From positions 124,001 through 188,000 of the forward strand of contig JAIYCY010000029.1 in the NCBI GenBank assembly GCA_027487775.1: a DNA stretch of 64,000 nt. The letters run 5' to 3'. The notes below the pieces were generated by a model, which had not been told where the DNA came from, did no database searches, and was given only the letters and a program-made list of their open reading frames with translations. The DNA comes from Planctomycetaceae bacterium. GTDB lineage: Bacteria; Planctomycetota; Phycisphaerae; Tepidisphaerales; Tepidisphaeraceae. Made by a program: the position numbers and the translations under genes. This document shows, one piece after another, positions 8,953 to 17,389 of the stretch. The first letter of the stretch is position 1. Every line of letters begins with the position of its first letter.

Positions 8953-9906
8953 ATGACGTACCGCGTGATGATTTCCGCCCCGTACATGCAGCCGGTGATC
9001 GACCGTTTTGCGGCCGAGCTGCGCGAAGCCGGATGTGACTTCTTTTGTCCGACCGTCCATGAGCGACTTGAGGAATCGGATCTGCTGAAGCTCATCGGCG
9101 ATGTCGATGCGATTGTATGCGGAGACGATCGCCTCTCGCGTCGTGTTTTGGAGTCGGCGCCGCGGCTTCGTGTGATTAGCAAGTGGGGCACCGGTATCGA
9201 TTCGATCGACAAGGAAGCCTGTCGCGACCTGGGCATCCGCCTGTGCAATACGCCGAACGCGTTCACGATTCCTGTGGCCGACTCGACGTTCTCATACATG
9301 CTGGCCTTTGCGAGGCGTAGCTTTGAGCAATCGGAGCTCATGCGAAAGGGCGCGTGGGACAAGATCCCCGGCGTGACGCTGGCGGAAAGCACTGTTGGCA
9401 TCGTCGGGGTCGGCGCGATCGGTCGCGAGGTGGCGCGGCGGGCGAGTGTTTTTGGTGCGCGGGTGCTCGGATGCGATCCGACCGAACCCTCTCCGCGATT
9501 CATCGCGGAAACCGGGATCGAGATGATCGGGCTTGAATCGCTGTTGCGTCAGAGCGATTTCGTCACGTTGCACACGGATCTGAATCCGTCGAGCCGGCAT
9601 TTGATGAATCGAGAGACGATCGCGTTGATGAAGCGATCGGCGATCCTGATCAACACGTCGCGCGGGCCTGTGGTGAAGGAAATCGATCTGATCGAGGCGC
9701 TCGAGCGAGGCATGATCGCGGGGGCGGGGCTGGATGTGTTTGAGCATGAACCGCTTCCGCTAGCGAGTCCGTTGCGTCGGATGTCGAATGTGATGTGTGC
9801 CTCGCACAACAGCAACAGCAGTCCGGCCGCGTGGGAGCGTGTGCATCGAAGCACGTTGGATCAGCTCTACAAGGGCCTGCGTGAGGTGCATCGTCGTGCT
9901 GCGTGA
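8953..9906 (+). CDS. D-isomer-specific 2-hydroxyacid dehydrogenase (phosphoglycerate-dehydrogenase-like)
   Basis: 317 residues. ATG 8953 is chosen because AAGGAGGA lies at 8935-8942; an upstream in-frame TTG at 8932 would overlap that site. The Rossmann motif VGIVGVGAIGREVARRA sits in the middle. The catalytic Arg is in INTSRGPVV, the Glu is in GLDVFEHEPLP, and the His would lie in MCASHNSNS where the family usually has HxA/HxG. The family oxidises D-2-hydroxyacids with NAD. It has no ACT or ASB regulatory domain, so it is probably not the committed SerA of serine synthesis. Its place between a CMP-sugar synthetase and an SDR suggests a role in making an unusual sugar acid. Confidence 0.82.
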   Translation: MTYRVMISAPYMQPVIDRFAAELREAGCDFFCPTVHERLEESDLLKLIGDVDAIVCGDDRLSRRVLESAPRLRVISKWGTGIDSIDKEACRDLGIRLCNTPNAFTIPVADSTFSYMLAFARRSFEQSELMRKGAWDKIPGVTLAESTVGIVGVGAIGREVARRASVFGARVLGCDPTEPSPRFIAETGIEMIGLESLLRQSDFVTLHTDLNPSSRHLMNRETIALMKRSAILINTSRGPVVKEIDLIEALERGMIAGAGLDVFEHEPLPLASPLRRMSNVMCASHNSNSSPAAWERVHRSTLDQLYKGLREVHRRAA

Positions 9907-9940
9907 GTCTGGGAGGCAGAACAGAAAGACCGGGTCGAGC

Positions 9941-10714
9941 ATGGACAAGCGAGTGGTGGTCATCACGGGCGTAGCGGGCGGGATCGGATCCGCGACGGCA
10001 GGTGTGTTTGCCGAGCGAGGTTGGGAGGTTGTGGGGGTGGATCGTCGTCGGCACGCCGGGAGCGAATCAATCGGGGCGGGCCGGCACTTCATCCATGCCG
10101 ATGTCGCGGACGCCGAGGCACCGGAGACGATTTTCAGGACCGTATTGGAGAAGTTCGGGCGTCTTGATGCGTTGGTGAACAACGCCGCCTGTCAGATCTG
10201 CAAGCCGCTGGTCGAGACCACCGCTGGCGAGTGGGACGAGATTTTTGCGTGCAATGTGCGGTCGATTCATTTGTCGGTGCAGCAGGCGTATCCGATGCTG
10301 AAGTCATCGGGCGGTGCGGTGGTGAATGTGAGTTCGGTGCATGCGGTTGCGACGAGCCGGAACATCGCAGCTTATGCGGCGAGCAAGGGGGCGTTGCTGG
10401 CGCTGACACGAGCGATGGCGCTGGAGTTCGGGCCTGATGGCGTGCGTGTGAATGCGGTGCTGCCCGGGGCCGTTGATACGCCGATGTTGCATGCCGGCTT
10501 GTCGCGCGGGCATGTTGCGACCGACGACGGCGGTGCGAACGTGGCGAAGCTGGTTCGTGGGCTTGGGCAAAAGCACGTGATGGGTCGCGTGGGACAGCCG
10601 CGCGAGATCGGGCAGGCGATCGCGTTTCTGGCCGATCCTACGACGGCGAGCTTTGTGACCGGTCAGGCACTGATCGTGGACGGCGGGGCGACAGCGCGGC
10701 TATCGACCGAATGA
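9941..10714 (+). CDS. short-chain dehydrogenase/reductase (SDR)
   Basis: 257 residues from ATG 9941; an upstream open frame overlaps the preceding gene and is not used. The cofactor motif is near the N-terminus (VVVITGVAGGIGSATAG), NNAA is at about residue 80, and the catalytic Ser and YxxxK are in VNVSSVHAVATSRNIAAYAASKG. The C-terminal TGQALIVDGG is typical of classical SDRs of about 250 residues. It would reduce a keto group or oxidise an alcohol using NAD(P). It lies about 35 bp after the hydroxyacid dehydrogenase and is probably in the same operon as the cytidylyltransferase. The substrate is unknown. Confidence 0.85.
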   Translation: MDKRVVVITGVAGGIGSATAGVFAERGWEVVGVDRRRHAGSESIGAGRHFIHADVADAEAPETIFRTVLEKFGRLDALVNNAACQICKPLVETTAGEWDEIFACNVRSIHLSVQQAYPMLKSSGGAVVNVSSVHAVATSRNIAAYAASKGALLALTRAMALEFGPDGVRVNAVLPGAVDTPMLHAGLSRGHVATDDGGANVAKLVRGLGQKHVMGRVGQPREIGQAIAFLADPTTASFVTGQALIVDGGATARLSTE

Positions 10715-10755
10715 ACGAGCGGGCTGGGGTTGCTGGGACGTGAGGCTTTCGTGTG

Positions 10756-10770
10756 AGCCGGCGGCCGGCT
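10756..10770. terminator. possible short GC hairpin between convergent genes
   Basis: AGCCGG and CCGGCT arms with a 3-nt loop sit in the 75 bp between the convergent SDR and glycogen synthase genes. There is no T-tract, so a terminator role is only inferred from position. Confidence 0.3.
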
Positions 10771-10789
10771 TGTTGAACGGTTTGCGGGA

Positions 10790-12733
10790 TCAAACGATTT
10801 TGACGCTGATGGATCCGGCGCGTTGTCCACGACGCGAGAGTGCGAGGTCGTGCGCGTCGTGGTAATGGGTTGAGAGTCGTCCCCAGTCGAAGCGTTCGGA
10901 GAGGCTTTCGACCTTGTTGCGAAGATCGATCCGCTGGCGTCGGTTGTAGTGGACGAATCGATGCATCGCGTCGGCGAGTTCGTCTGCGGACTGATCGAAG
11001 CTTTGGGTGCGGCGATTGAGTACCCAGAGTCCTTCGTGTTCGTCGGGTGTCATGGTGCCGCGTACATAAGCTCCGAAGCCCGACAGGTCGCTCGTGACCG
11101 CAGGCACGCCGCTGACGATGGCTTCGAGCGGGGTATAGCCCCAGGGCTCGTAGTAGCTGGGGAAAACACCGAGGTGACAACCTCGGATGAACTGGTCGTA
11201 ATCGAGTCCGAGCAGAGGGCTGGTGCTGGTGACGAATTGCGGATGGAAGACAACTTTGACGGGATCGCCGGCGAAGTTGACCATGTGTCGTCCGCGGAGG
11301 TGATTGAGGGTGGGATCGTGTGCGTCGTCGGTGAGATCGTGTGTGACGATATGGGGCTGGCGGAACCGTCGCATGGCGGCGGTGATGCGGCGGAGTGAGA
11401 TCTGCACGCTTTCGTCGATGAGTTCGCCGCGCTGGAGCTGGCGTTGACTCGCTGCTGCCATGAAGATTTTATGGCCGATCTCGTCTTTGATGGTTTCGAT
11501 GAATCGAGCGAGTTCGTCGAGTCGCGCCTGGTTTTCGATGACATCGACATTGATCGATCGCACCGGTGCTTTGGTGATGATGAAGGCGACAATGGTGGGC
11601 GGATTTTCTTCGTGTCGGAGTCGGTGGTTGAGTCGGTGCAGGGCTTCGATGTAGATGTCGATTCCCTTGTTGCGATATTCGTATCGACCTGAGATGAAGA
11701 AATAGAGGGTTCGTTCGAGATCGAAGCTGTAGCTTGGGAAGAAGTGACCGATGACGAACTGATGGATGCGTTCTTTGTAGAGTCGATGCAGGTGCTGTAG
11801 TTCGTGTGGCGCTTCGAATCGTCGTACGTCGATGCCGTTGGGCAGGACATGATCCGGGACCCGGCCGAGCAATTTTTCGGCCTCGTAGCTGGTGATTTGG
11901 CTGACGGTCGTGAAGACGGTCGAGGCGTGGGCAGCGGCCTTTTCGATGAGGTGGCGGGGCAGGATGCGATATTTGTCCGCTTCGGCGTCTGCGTTGAAGA
12001 AGGGGAGGTGGTCGTAGAATTGTGGATTATCACCTGCGAGGTATCGACCGAGCAGTGTTGCGTGTGTGGTGAAGACCGTAGAGACGTCGATGCGAAGGTG
12101 CGCGATGCGTGGGACCGCAACACCGCCCATCCATTCGTGGAAATGCGCGACGACCGGCACTTGCGGGGCGGTTTCTTTGAGCAATCGGAAGAATTCTGTG
12201 ACGGTGAATCCGAAGGCGATCACGTCATTGACTTCGCCGTCGTCGGGCGGAGTGCTGATGCCGTGGTCGGCGTGCAAGAGGTATTTGTCTTCGTGGAGTC
12301 TTGGGTAGCGTGCGCGATAGTCGAGTAGGATGACATGGGGACGGCCTGGTACGAGCCATCGCCCGAAGTGGCAGACGACGCCTTGTTCGCGGAGTCGTGA
12401 GAAGACGTTGTCGATGAGTTCGGGCGCGGGGCACTCTTCGAATTCGGTGGCAGCGGTGGCGGGGTTGTAGGGACCGACGAGGAAGTATCGATCGCCCCAG
12501 CGCGAGAGCATGTTGTCGGCTTTGGTCTTTAGAACGGTGTAGATTCCGCCGAGTTGCCAGCAGACTTCCCATGCCACTTCGAACAGGACAGCATCGGGCG
12601 CACCGGGCGGTACGTGGCTATTGACGACATCGATCGCGACGGGCCTGGGGATGCGGTCTTTCGACACGACGGGCCTCCGCGACGAGGGTCGAAGATGATG
12701 AGACGACTCTAATCCTCCGCTGTGCCTCTTCAT
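10790..12733 (-). CDS. glycogen synthase, GT3 (eukaryote-type) family
   Basis: 647 residues. The N-terminal FEVAWEVCWQLGGIYTVLKTKA is the hallmark of GT3 (animal/fungal-type) glycogen synthases and differs from the KTGGL start of bacterial GlgA (GT5). Other GT3 features are HFHEWMGG, TTHATLLGRYLAGD, FFISGRYEYRNKGID and, near the C-terminus, SYYEPWGYTPLEAIVSG. The family extends alpha-1,4-glucan from UDP-glucose. The length is close to that of yeast and animal enzymes. No glycogen-branching or phosphorylase gene is nearby. The gene is divergent from murE across a 324 bp gap. Confidence 0.92.
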   Translation of the reverse strand: MKRHSGGLESSHHLRPSSRRPVVSKDRIPRPVAIDVVNSHVPPGAPDAVLFEVAWEVCWQLGGIYTVLKTKADNMLSRWGDRYFLVGPYNPATAATEFEECPAPELIDNVFSRLREQGVVCHFGRWLVPGRPHVILLDYRARYPRLHEDKYLLHADHGISTPPDDGEVNDVIAFGFTVTEFFRLLKETAPQVPVVAHFHEWMGGVAVPRIAHLRIDVSTVFTTHATLLGRYLAGDNPQFYDHLPFFNADAEADKYRILPRHLIEKAAAHASTVFTTVSQITSYEAEKLLGRVPDHVLPNGIDVRRFEAPHELQHLHRLYKERIHQFVIGHFFPSYSFDLERTLYFFISGRYEYRNKGIDIYIEALHRLNHRLRHEENPPTIVAFIITKAPVRSINVDVIENQARLDELARFIETIKDEIGHKIFMAAASQRQLQRGELIDESVQISLRRITAAMRRFRQPHIVTHDLTDDAHDPTLNHLRGRHMVNFAGDPVKVVFHPQFVTSTSPLLGLDYDQFIRGCHLGVFPSYYEPWGYTPLEAIVSGVPAVTSDLSGFGAYVRGTMTPDEHEGLWVLNRRTQSFDQSADELADAMHRFVHYNRRQRIDLRNKVESLSERFDWGRLSTHYHDAHDLALSRRGQRAGSISVKIV

Positions 12734-13057
12734 GGACGTTTGAGTATATCAAGATTCATGCCCGCGCCGAATCGGAAGCGCGTATGTTACAAGCGTCAAT
12801 TCTCTTTGGACGAACGGCCTTATCTTCGACCGCAGGGCACGGCGGGCAGATTCTGCGTGGTCAGCTGTGGACGGTCGGTGCACGGATTCGGTCGGTGCGG
12901 GTTTGGGTGAATGGGTCGAATGCGGTAAAACCGACCGTCGGAAAAAGCGAGCCGCGACCAAAAGAGCAAAGTGCTGAAGGTCACGAGCCACGATCCAGTG
13001 GATCGATCGAAACAGTCAATCGGAACACGTAAGGTTCCGGCGGAACAGGAGGTTCCG
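12734..13057. other. divergent intergenic region between glycogen synthase and murE
   Basis: A 324 bp gap with no supported gene. It must hold the promoters of both divergent genes, but I see no convincing -35/-10 pair. An open frame from 12971 runs into murE but is not needed, because AGGAGG at 13047-13052 supports the GTG at 13058. Confidence 0.5.
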
Positions 13058-14752
13058 GTGCGAGCCAGGGATTTATTGCGAAGAGCCGGGGTTGAGGCGC
13101 GATCGGTCCTGCCAGATGAGGCGGGGCTGGACGTGGCTGTGGGGGGATTGGCCGAGGATTCTCGGCAGGTGAAGGCGGGGGATTTGTTTTTTGCCCGTCC
13201 GGGCACGAAATCTGATGGTGCGAAGTATGCCATGCAGGCGATCGAGCGTGGCGCGAGCGTGGTATTGACGCAGCAACCGATCGAGGGGTTATCGGTTGGT
13301 GGTTGTTCTGCTGGTGGGGGTTCAGTCGATGGGCTTTCTGTGCCGCAGATCATTGTGGATGATGTGGCCCGGGTGATCGGGCCGATCGCACAGGCTTTTT
13401 ATGGTGCGCCGGGCGTTGCGCTCGACGTGATGGCGGTCACTGGAACCAATGGCAAGACGACGACCGCCTACCTCATCCGGCATGTGCTGACGCGTCTGGG
13501 TATCAAGTGCGGCCTGATCGGTACCGTTGAAATCGATGACGGTCATGAGACGCGCGAGAGCGACATGACGACGCCTCCGCCGATCGAATTGGCAAGGCTG
13601 ATGGCGGACATGCGAGCCAACGGTTGCCGCGCGGTGGCGATCGAAGCCTCGAGCCACGCGCTCGATCAGCACCGCCTCGCCGGTGTTCGGATCGCGGCGG
13701 CGGGCTTTACGAATCTGACGGGCGATCATCTTGATTATCACGGCACGATGGAGGCTTACGCGAGTGCCAAGGCGCGTTTGTTCAGCCTTTTAGAGCCAGC
13801 CGGCCCTGCGGTTGTGAACGCCGACAGTCCGTGGGCGCCGCGTATGATTCAGGACACGCGCGGGCGGGTGTTGCGACTTCATCTCGATCCGACCCAGGCT
13901 GACGAAGTTGGATGTGAAAGCGACGCCCCGCCGTGGCGTTTGACGGACATTCACGCCGACGCATCCGGCACGCGCGCGCTGCTCCATGTGCCTGCGGCGT
14001 TGCACATGCCGGAAGAGTCGATACCGCTGAAGCTTGCCCTCGTCGGGGAGCACAATTTGCAGAACGCGCTCGTCGCCATCGCGATGTGCAGCGAGCGTTA
14101 CAGGCTTAGCGTGCGGGATGTTGTGACGGTCATCGCCGACGCGATCGGAGCACCGGGGAGGCTGCAGCCGGTTCAGATTTCGGAATTGCCGGTCACCTCG
14201 TTGCCTGCCTCATCGTCTGAATCTGCCTCGTCTGAATCTGCCTCGGCAGCATCAAGAGTAGTAAAGCCGAAGGTGAGCGTGCTGGTGGATTATGCGCATA
14301 CCGACGATGCGCTGGCGAATGTGTTGCGTGCGGTTCGGAAGCTGACGCGTGGCCGAGTCCGGGTGGTCTTCGGTTGTGGTGGGGATCGCGATCGTAGTAA
14401 GCGTCCTCGGATGGCGCGGGTTGCGCGTGAGATGTCGGACGTTGTGTATGTGACAAGTGACAATCCGAGGACCGAGAATCCGCAATCGATAATTGATGAA
14501 ACCGTTTCGGGTCTTCGTGCCGATGAACGCGAGGCCGTCATTGTTGAACCGGATCGTCGCGAAGCGATTCGGCGGGCCATTGCTGAAGCTGAATCGGAGG
14601 ACGTCGTCTTGATAGCAGGTAAAGGTCACGAGAAGTATCAGATCATTGGTCAGACCCGATTGCCCTTTGATGATGTCGCCGAAGCCGAGGCAGCGCTTGG
14701 GGCGTTGATCGATGTAACGAAAGCTGTTCGAGAGCCGCAAGGAGGATTCTGA
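13058..14752 (+). CDS. murE: UDP-N-acetylmuramyl-tripeptide synthetase (MurE)
   Basis: 564 residues from GTG 13058, five bases after AGGAGG. MurE adds the third amino acid (meso-diaminopimelate or lysine) to UDP-MurNAc-L-Ala-D-Glu in the cytoplasm. The N-terminal domain shows LAEDSRQVKAGDLFFARPG. The ATP loop GTNGKTTTAYLI lies at about 128-140, followed by SSHALDQHR and NLTGDHLDYHG. The C-terminal domain carries VFGCGGDRDRSKRP and the substrate motif TSDNPRTENP. DNPR in this family usually selects meso-DAP. A Ser/Ala-rich insertion (SSSESASSESASAASR) near residues 385-405 is unusual. The stop codon overlaps the murF start. Confidence 0.95.
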   Translation: MRARDLLRRAGVEARSVLPDEAGLDVAVGGLAEDSRQVKAGDLFFARPGTKSDGAKYAMQAIERGASVVLTQQPIEGLSVGGCSAGGGSVDGLSVPQIIVDDVARVIGPIAQAFYGAPGVALDVMAVTGTNGKTTTAYLIRHVLTRLGIKCGLIGTVEIDDGHETRESDMTTPPPIELARLMADMRANGCRAVAIEASSHALDQHRLAGVRIAAAGFTNLTGDHLDYHGTMEAYASAKARLFSLLEPAGPAVVNADSPWAPRMIQDTRGRVLRLHLDPTQADEVGCESDAPPWRLTDIHADASGTRALLHVPAALHMPEESIPLKLALVGEHNLQNALVAIAMCSERYRLSVRDVVTVIADAIGAPGRLQPVQISELPVTSLPASSSESASSESASAASRVVKPKVSVLVDYAHTDDALANVLRAVRKLTRGRVRVVFGCGGDRDRSKRPRMARVAREMSDVVYVTSDNPRTENPQSIIDETVSGLRADEREAVIVEPDRREAIRRAIAEAESEDVVLIAGKGHEKYQIIGQTRLPFDDVAEAEAALGALIDVTKAVREPQGGF

Positions 14753-16170
14753 TGCATCCGATTTCTCTGGACGCGGTTCGACAGGCAGTTGGCGGGCGAG
14801 CGTTGTCTGCGATTCGAGCGGATGAGACGGTCCGTGCGGTGAGCACAGATTCGCGGAACATTGAGCCCGGTTCGCTGTTTGTTGCGCTTGTGGGTGAGCG
14901 ATATGACGCCCACGACTTTCTGCCGCAGGCCGCAGCGGGTGGGGCGGTTGCGGCATTGGTGGATCGTCCGCCGGCGTTTGATCTTCCGAATCTTCGTTTC
15001 ATTCAGGTGGAGGACACGCGTCAGGCGTTGGGACGTCTTGCATCGTTCGTGCGTGCTCAGTTGTCGCGTTGCCGAGTGATTGCGGTGGCGGGGAGCAACG
15101 GAAAGACCTCGACGAAGCACATGATCTCGGCGGGTCTTTCGTGCCGGCTGAGCGGCAGCATCTCGCCCAAGAGCTACAACAACGACATCGGGGTGCCGCT
15201 GACCATTTTCAGTGCCGATCCGATGCAGGAATATCTGGTTCTGGAGATGGGCACGAATCATCCCGGCGAGATCGAGAAGCTGGCGACGATGTCCAAGCCT
15301 GACATCGCGGTGATCACGATGTGCTCGGCGGAGCATTTGGAAGGTCTCGGCGACCTGATGGGTGTTCGTCGTGAGAATGCTTCGATCATTCGCGGGTTGA
15401 ATCCGCGTGGGTTGCTGGTCGTCAACGGGGATGATCCTGATCTGGTCGCCGCGGTGAGCGGATATGAGGGGAAGATCGTCCGGTTCGGATTTAATCCTGA
15501 CAATGACGTCTTTGCGACCGACATCACGTGCGAGCGTGACGGGGTGAGTTTTTTCCTCAACGGTCGTCGTTCGGCGCGGTTTTTCGTGCCGATGCTTGGC
15601 AGGCACAACGCCTGCAACGCGTTGGCGGCGATTGCAGTCGCGCGTCGGTTCAATCTGCCGGAAGATCAGGTGATCGCATCGCTTGCACACAGTTCCAAGC
15701 CGGAGATGCGACTGGATCTCTTGCGTCAGAGCGAATTCATTTTGCTCAATGACGCATACAACGCCAACCCCGCATCGATGCGAGCGGGGATCGAAACGCT
15801 GCTCACCCTGGAGCCGGCCACCCGTCGTGTTGCCGTCATCGGGGATATGCGTGAGATGGGCCAGAGCAGCGAGCGTTACCATCGCGAAGTCGGTCGACAC
15901 CTCGCGGAGTTGCGTGAGCAGATCGATCGTGTGTATTGCGTCGGTCCGTGCTCCAAGTGGGTTCGTCAGGAGGCGGTTGCGGCGGGATATCCGAAGGCAA
16001 AGATCACCCACCACGCCACCAGCACGACCGCTGCCCGTCGTGTGGTTCGCGAGATGCAACCTGGTGATGCGGTGTTGCTGAAGGGCTCGCGGGGCATCAA
16101 ACTCGAAGCCGTCGCGCACGCGATGACCAAGCGCATCACGCCCCCGGGGCTTTCCTCGCGAGTGGGTTAG
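14752..16170 (+). CDS. murF: UDP-MurNAc-tripeptide--D-alanyl-D-alanine ligase (MurF)
   Basis: 472 residues. The ATG shares its A with the murE TGA stop, so the two are translationally coupled. MurF adds D-Ala-D-Ala to complete the pentapeptide precursor. Visible features are STDSRNIEPGSLFVALVGER near the N-terminus, the P-loop GSNGKTSTK near 114-122, EMGTNHPGEIE, and NDAYNANPASM with VIGDMREMG in the C-terminal domains. The length is normal for the family. mraY follows after 65 bp, giving the common order murE-murF-mraY. Confidence 0.95.
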   Translation: MHPISLDAVRQAVGGRALSAIRADETVRAVSTDSRNIEPGSLFVALVGERYDAHDFLPQAAAGGAVAALVDRPPAFDLPNLRFIQVEDTRQALGRLASFVRAQLSRCRVIAVAGSNGKTSTKHMISAGLSCRLSGSISPKSYNNDIGVPLTIFSADPMQEYLVLEMGTNHPGEIEKLATMSKPDIAVITMCSAEHLEGLGDLMGVRRENASIIRGLNPRGLLVVNGDDPDLVAAVSGYEGKIVRFGFNPDNDVFATDITCERDGVSFFLNGRRSARFFVPMLGRHNACNALAAIAVARRFNLPEDQVIASLAHSSKPEMRLDLLRQSEFILLNDAYNANPASMRAGIETLLTLEPATRRVAVIGDMREMGQSSERYHREVGRHLAELREQIDRVYCVGPCSKWVRQEAVAAGYPKAKITHHATSTTAARRVVREMQPGDAVLLKGSRGIKLEAVAHAMTKRITPPGLSSRVG

Positions 16171-16235
16171 TCGATGGGTTTTGAGACCTGGCCCCGTTCG
16201 ATCGAATTCAAGTCCTTGAACCACGGACCGTCGAC

Positions 16236-17336
16236 GTGAACAGCATCCACTTCCTCATGCTGCTGAGCCTTGTCGTTGCCGGTGCGGTCGTTGTTGCGCT
16301 CGGCGGGCCTGTCATTCGGCTTTTCCGTCGGATGAAGATCGGGGACATGCCCGAGGCGGATCACGCCCGTCTGAACCAGATCAACAAGCTCAAGTGGGAC
16401 ACGCCCACGATGGGCGGGCTGCTGATTGTCAGCGCGATCGTCGTCGCATCGATTGTCGCATGGTTCGTTTTCATGGTGTTTGAGCGTGTTGAATCGACTG
16501 GTGATCGGACGGGTGTGGTTTTGCTCACATCGCTGCTTGTGATGCTCGCGCTGGCGGCGGTCGGTGCGATCGATGACATGAGCAAGCTGCGTAATGCGCG
16601 TCGTCGTCTTTCGGGACAAACGGTCGCAAGCACGCGTCAGGGACTTTCCGCCCGCAGCAAGTTCCTCGCGCAGTGGATCATCGGGCTTGTGGGCGGAGGT
16701 TTGCTGGTTTGGCAGTCGCCTGAGAGTCTTGCGCAGCGTGTGCCGTTTGTGGACGGGCTGCTGGAGTTGCCCGCGTGGGGGGGCGTTGCGGTGTTTGCGC
16801 TGGTTATTGTTGCCACGAGTAACGCGGTGAATCTATCTGACGGACTGGATACGCTGAGCAGCGGATGTCTGGTCATCAGCGCGACCGGGTTGTTTGCGAT
16901 CTTTATGTGGATGACCGAAGCGGGTGCGGCGGTTGATCCGGGTTTATGGATCGCCTGTGGTGCGTTGCTGGGCGCGTGCTTTGCGTTTTTGAGATTCAAT
17001 CGATTCCCTGCGCGGATATTCATGGGCGATACGGGTTCACTCGCGCTCGGCGGGCTGCTGGGATTTCTCGCGTCGGCAGGTGGCTTGGTGGCGGTGCTTC
17101 CGCTTTTGGGCATCGTGTATGTGATTGAGGCGGGCTCGGTCATTTTGCAGGTCGGCTACTTCAAGTGGACCAAGCACCGCACCGGGACGGGCCGACGCAT
17201 TTTTCGGATGACGCCCTTCCATCATCACATTCAGTTGGGCCCGACCGAACCGCACGAGACGCGGGTGACGCGATTGCTGCACGGGATCGCCTTTGTCGGC
17301 ATGCTGTTGGCGGTGGTTGTGACGATGCTGGGATAA
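16236..17336 (+). CDS. mraY: phospho-N-acetylmuramoyl-pentapeptide transferase (MraY)
   Basis: 366 residues from GTG 16236. This integral membrane enzyme transfers phospho-MurNAc-pentapeptide to undecaprenyl phosphate, making lipid I. Motifs include TPTMGG near residue 50, AIDDMSKLRN, NAVNLSDGLDTL, FMGDTGSLALGG and the C-terminal TPFHHHIQ. About ten hydrophobic helices are apparent. A linker near residues 120-140 (NARRRLSGQTVASTRQGLS) is charged. The gene ends the mur run; the next gene is on the opposite strand, so the usual dcw continuation (murD, ftsW, murG) is not present here. Confidence 0.95.
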   Translation: MNSIHFLMLLSLVVAGAVVVALGGPVIRLFRRMKIGDMPEADHARLNQINKLKWDTPTMGGLLIVSAIVVASIVAWFVFMVFERVESTGDRTGVVLLTSLLVMLALAAVGAIDDMSKLRNARRRLSGQTVASTRQGLSARSKFLAQWIIGLVGGGLLVWQSPESLAQRVPFVDGLLELPAWGGVAVFALVIVATSNAVNLSDGLDTLSSGCLVISATGLFAIFMWMTEAGAAVDPGLWIACGALLGACFAFLRFNRFPARIFMGDTGSLALGGLLGFLASAGGLVAVLPLLGIVYVIEAGSVILQVGYFKWTKHRTGTGRRIFRMTPFHHHIQLGPTEPHETRVTRLLHGIAFVGMLLAVVVTMLG

Positions 17337-17389
17337 GACCTTTGCACCTAGACCAGGCAAAAAACCGTGCGCCGGCTGACCGATCGGTG

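Noticed and set aside
12971..13057. Longer MurE from 12971
   Set aside because: AGGAGG at 13047-13052 precedes GTG 13058 at correct spacing, and the extra 29 residues do not match MurE.
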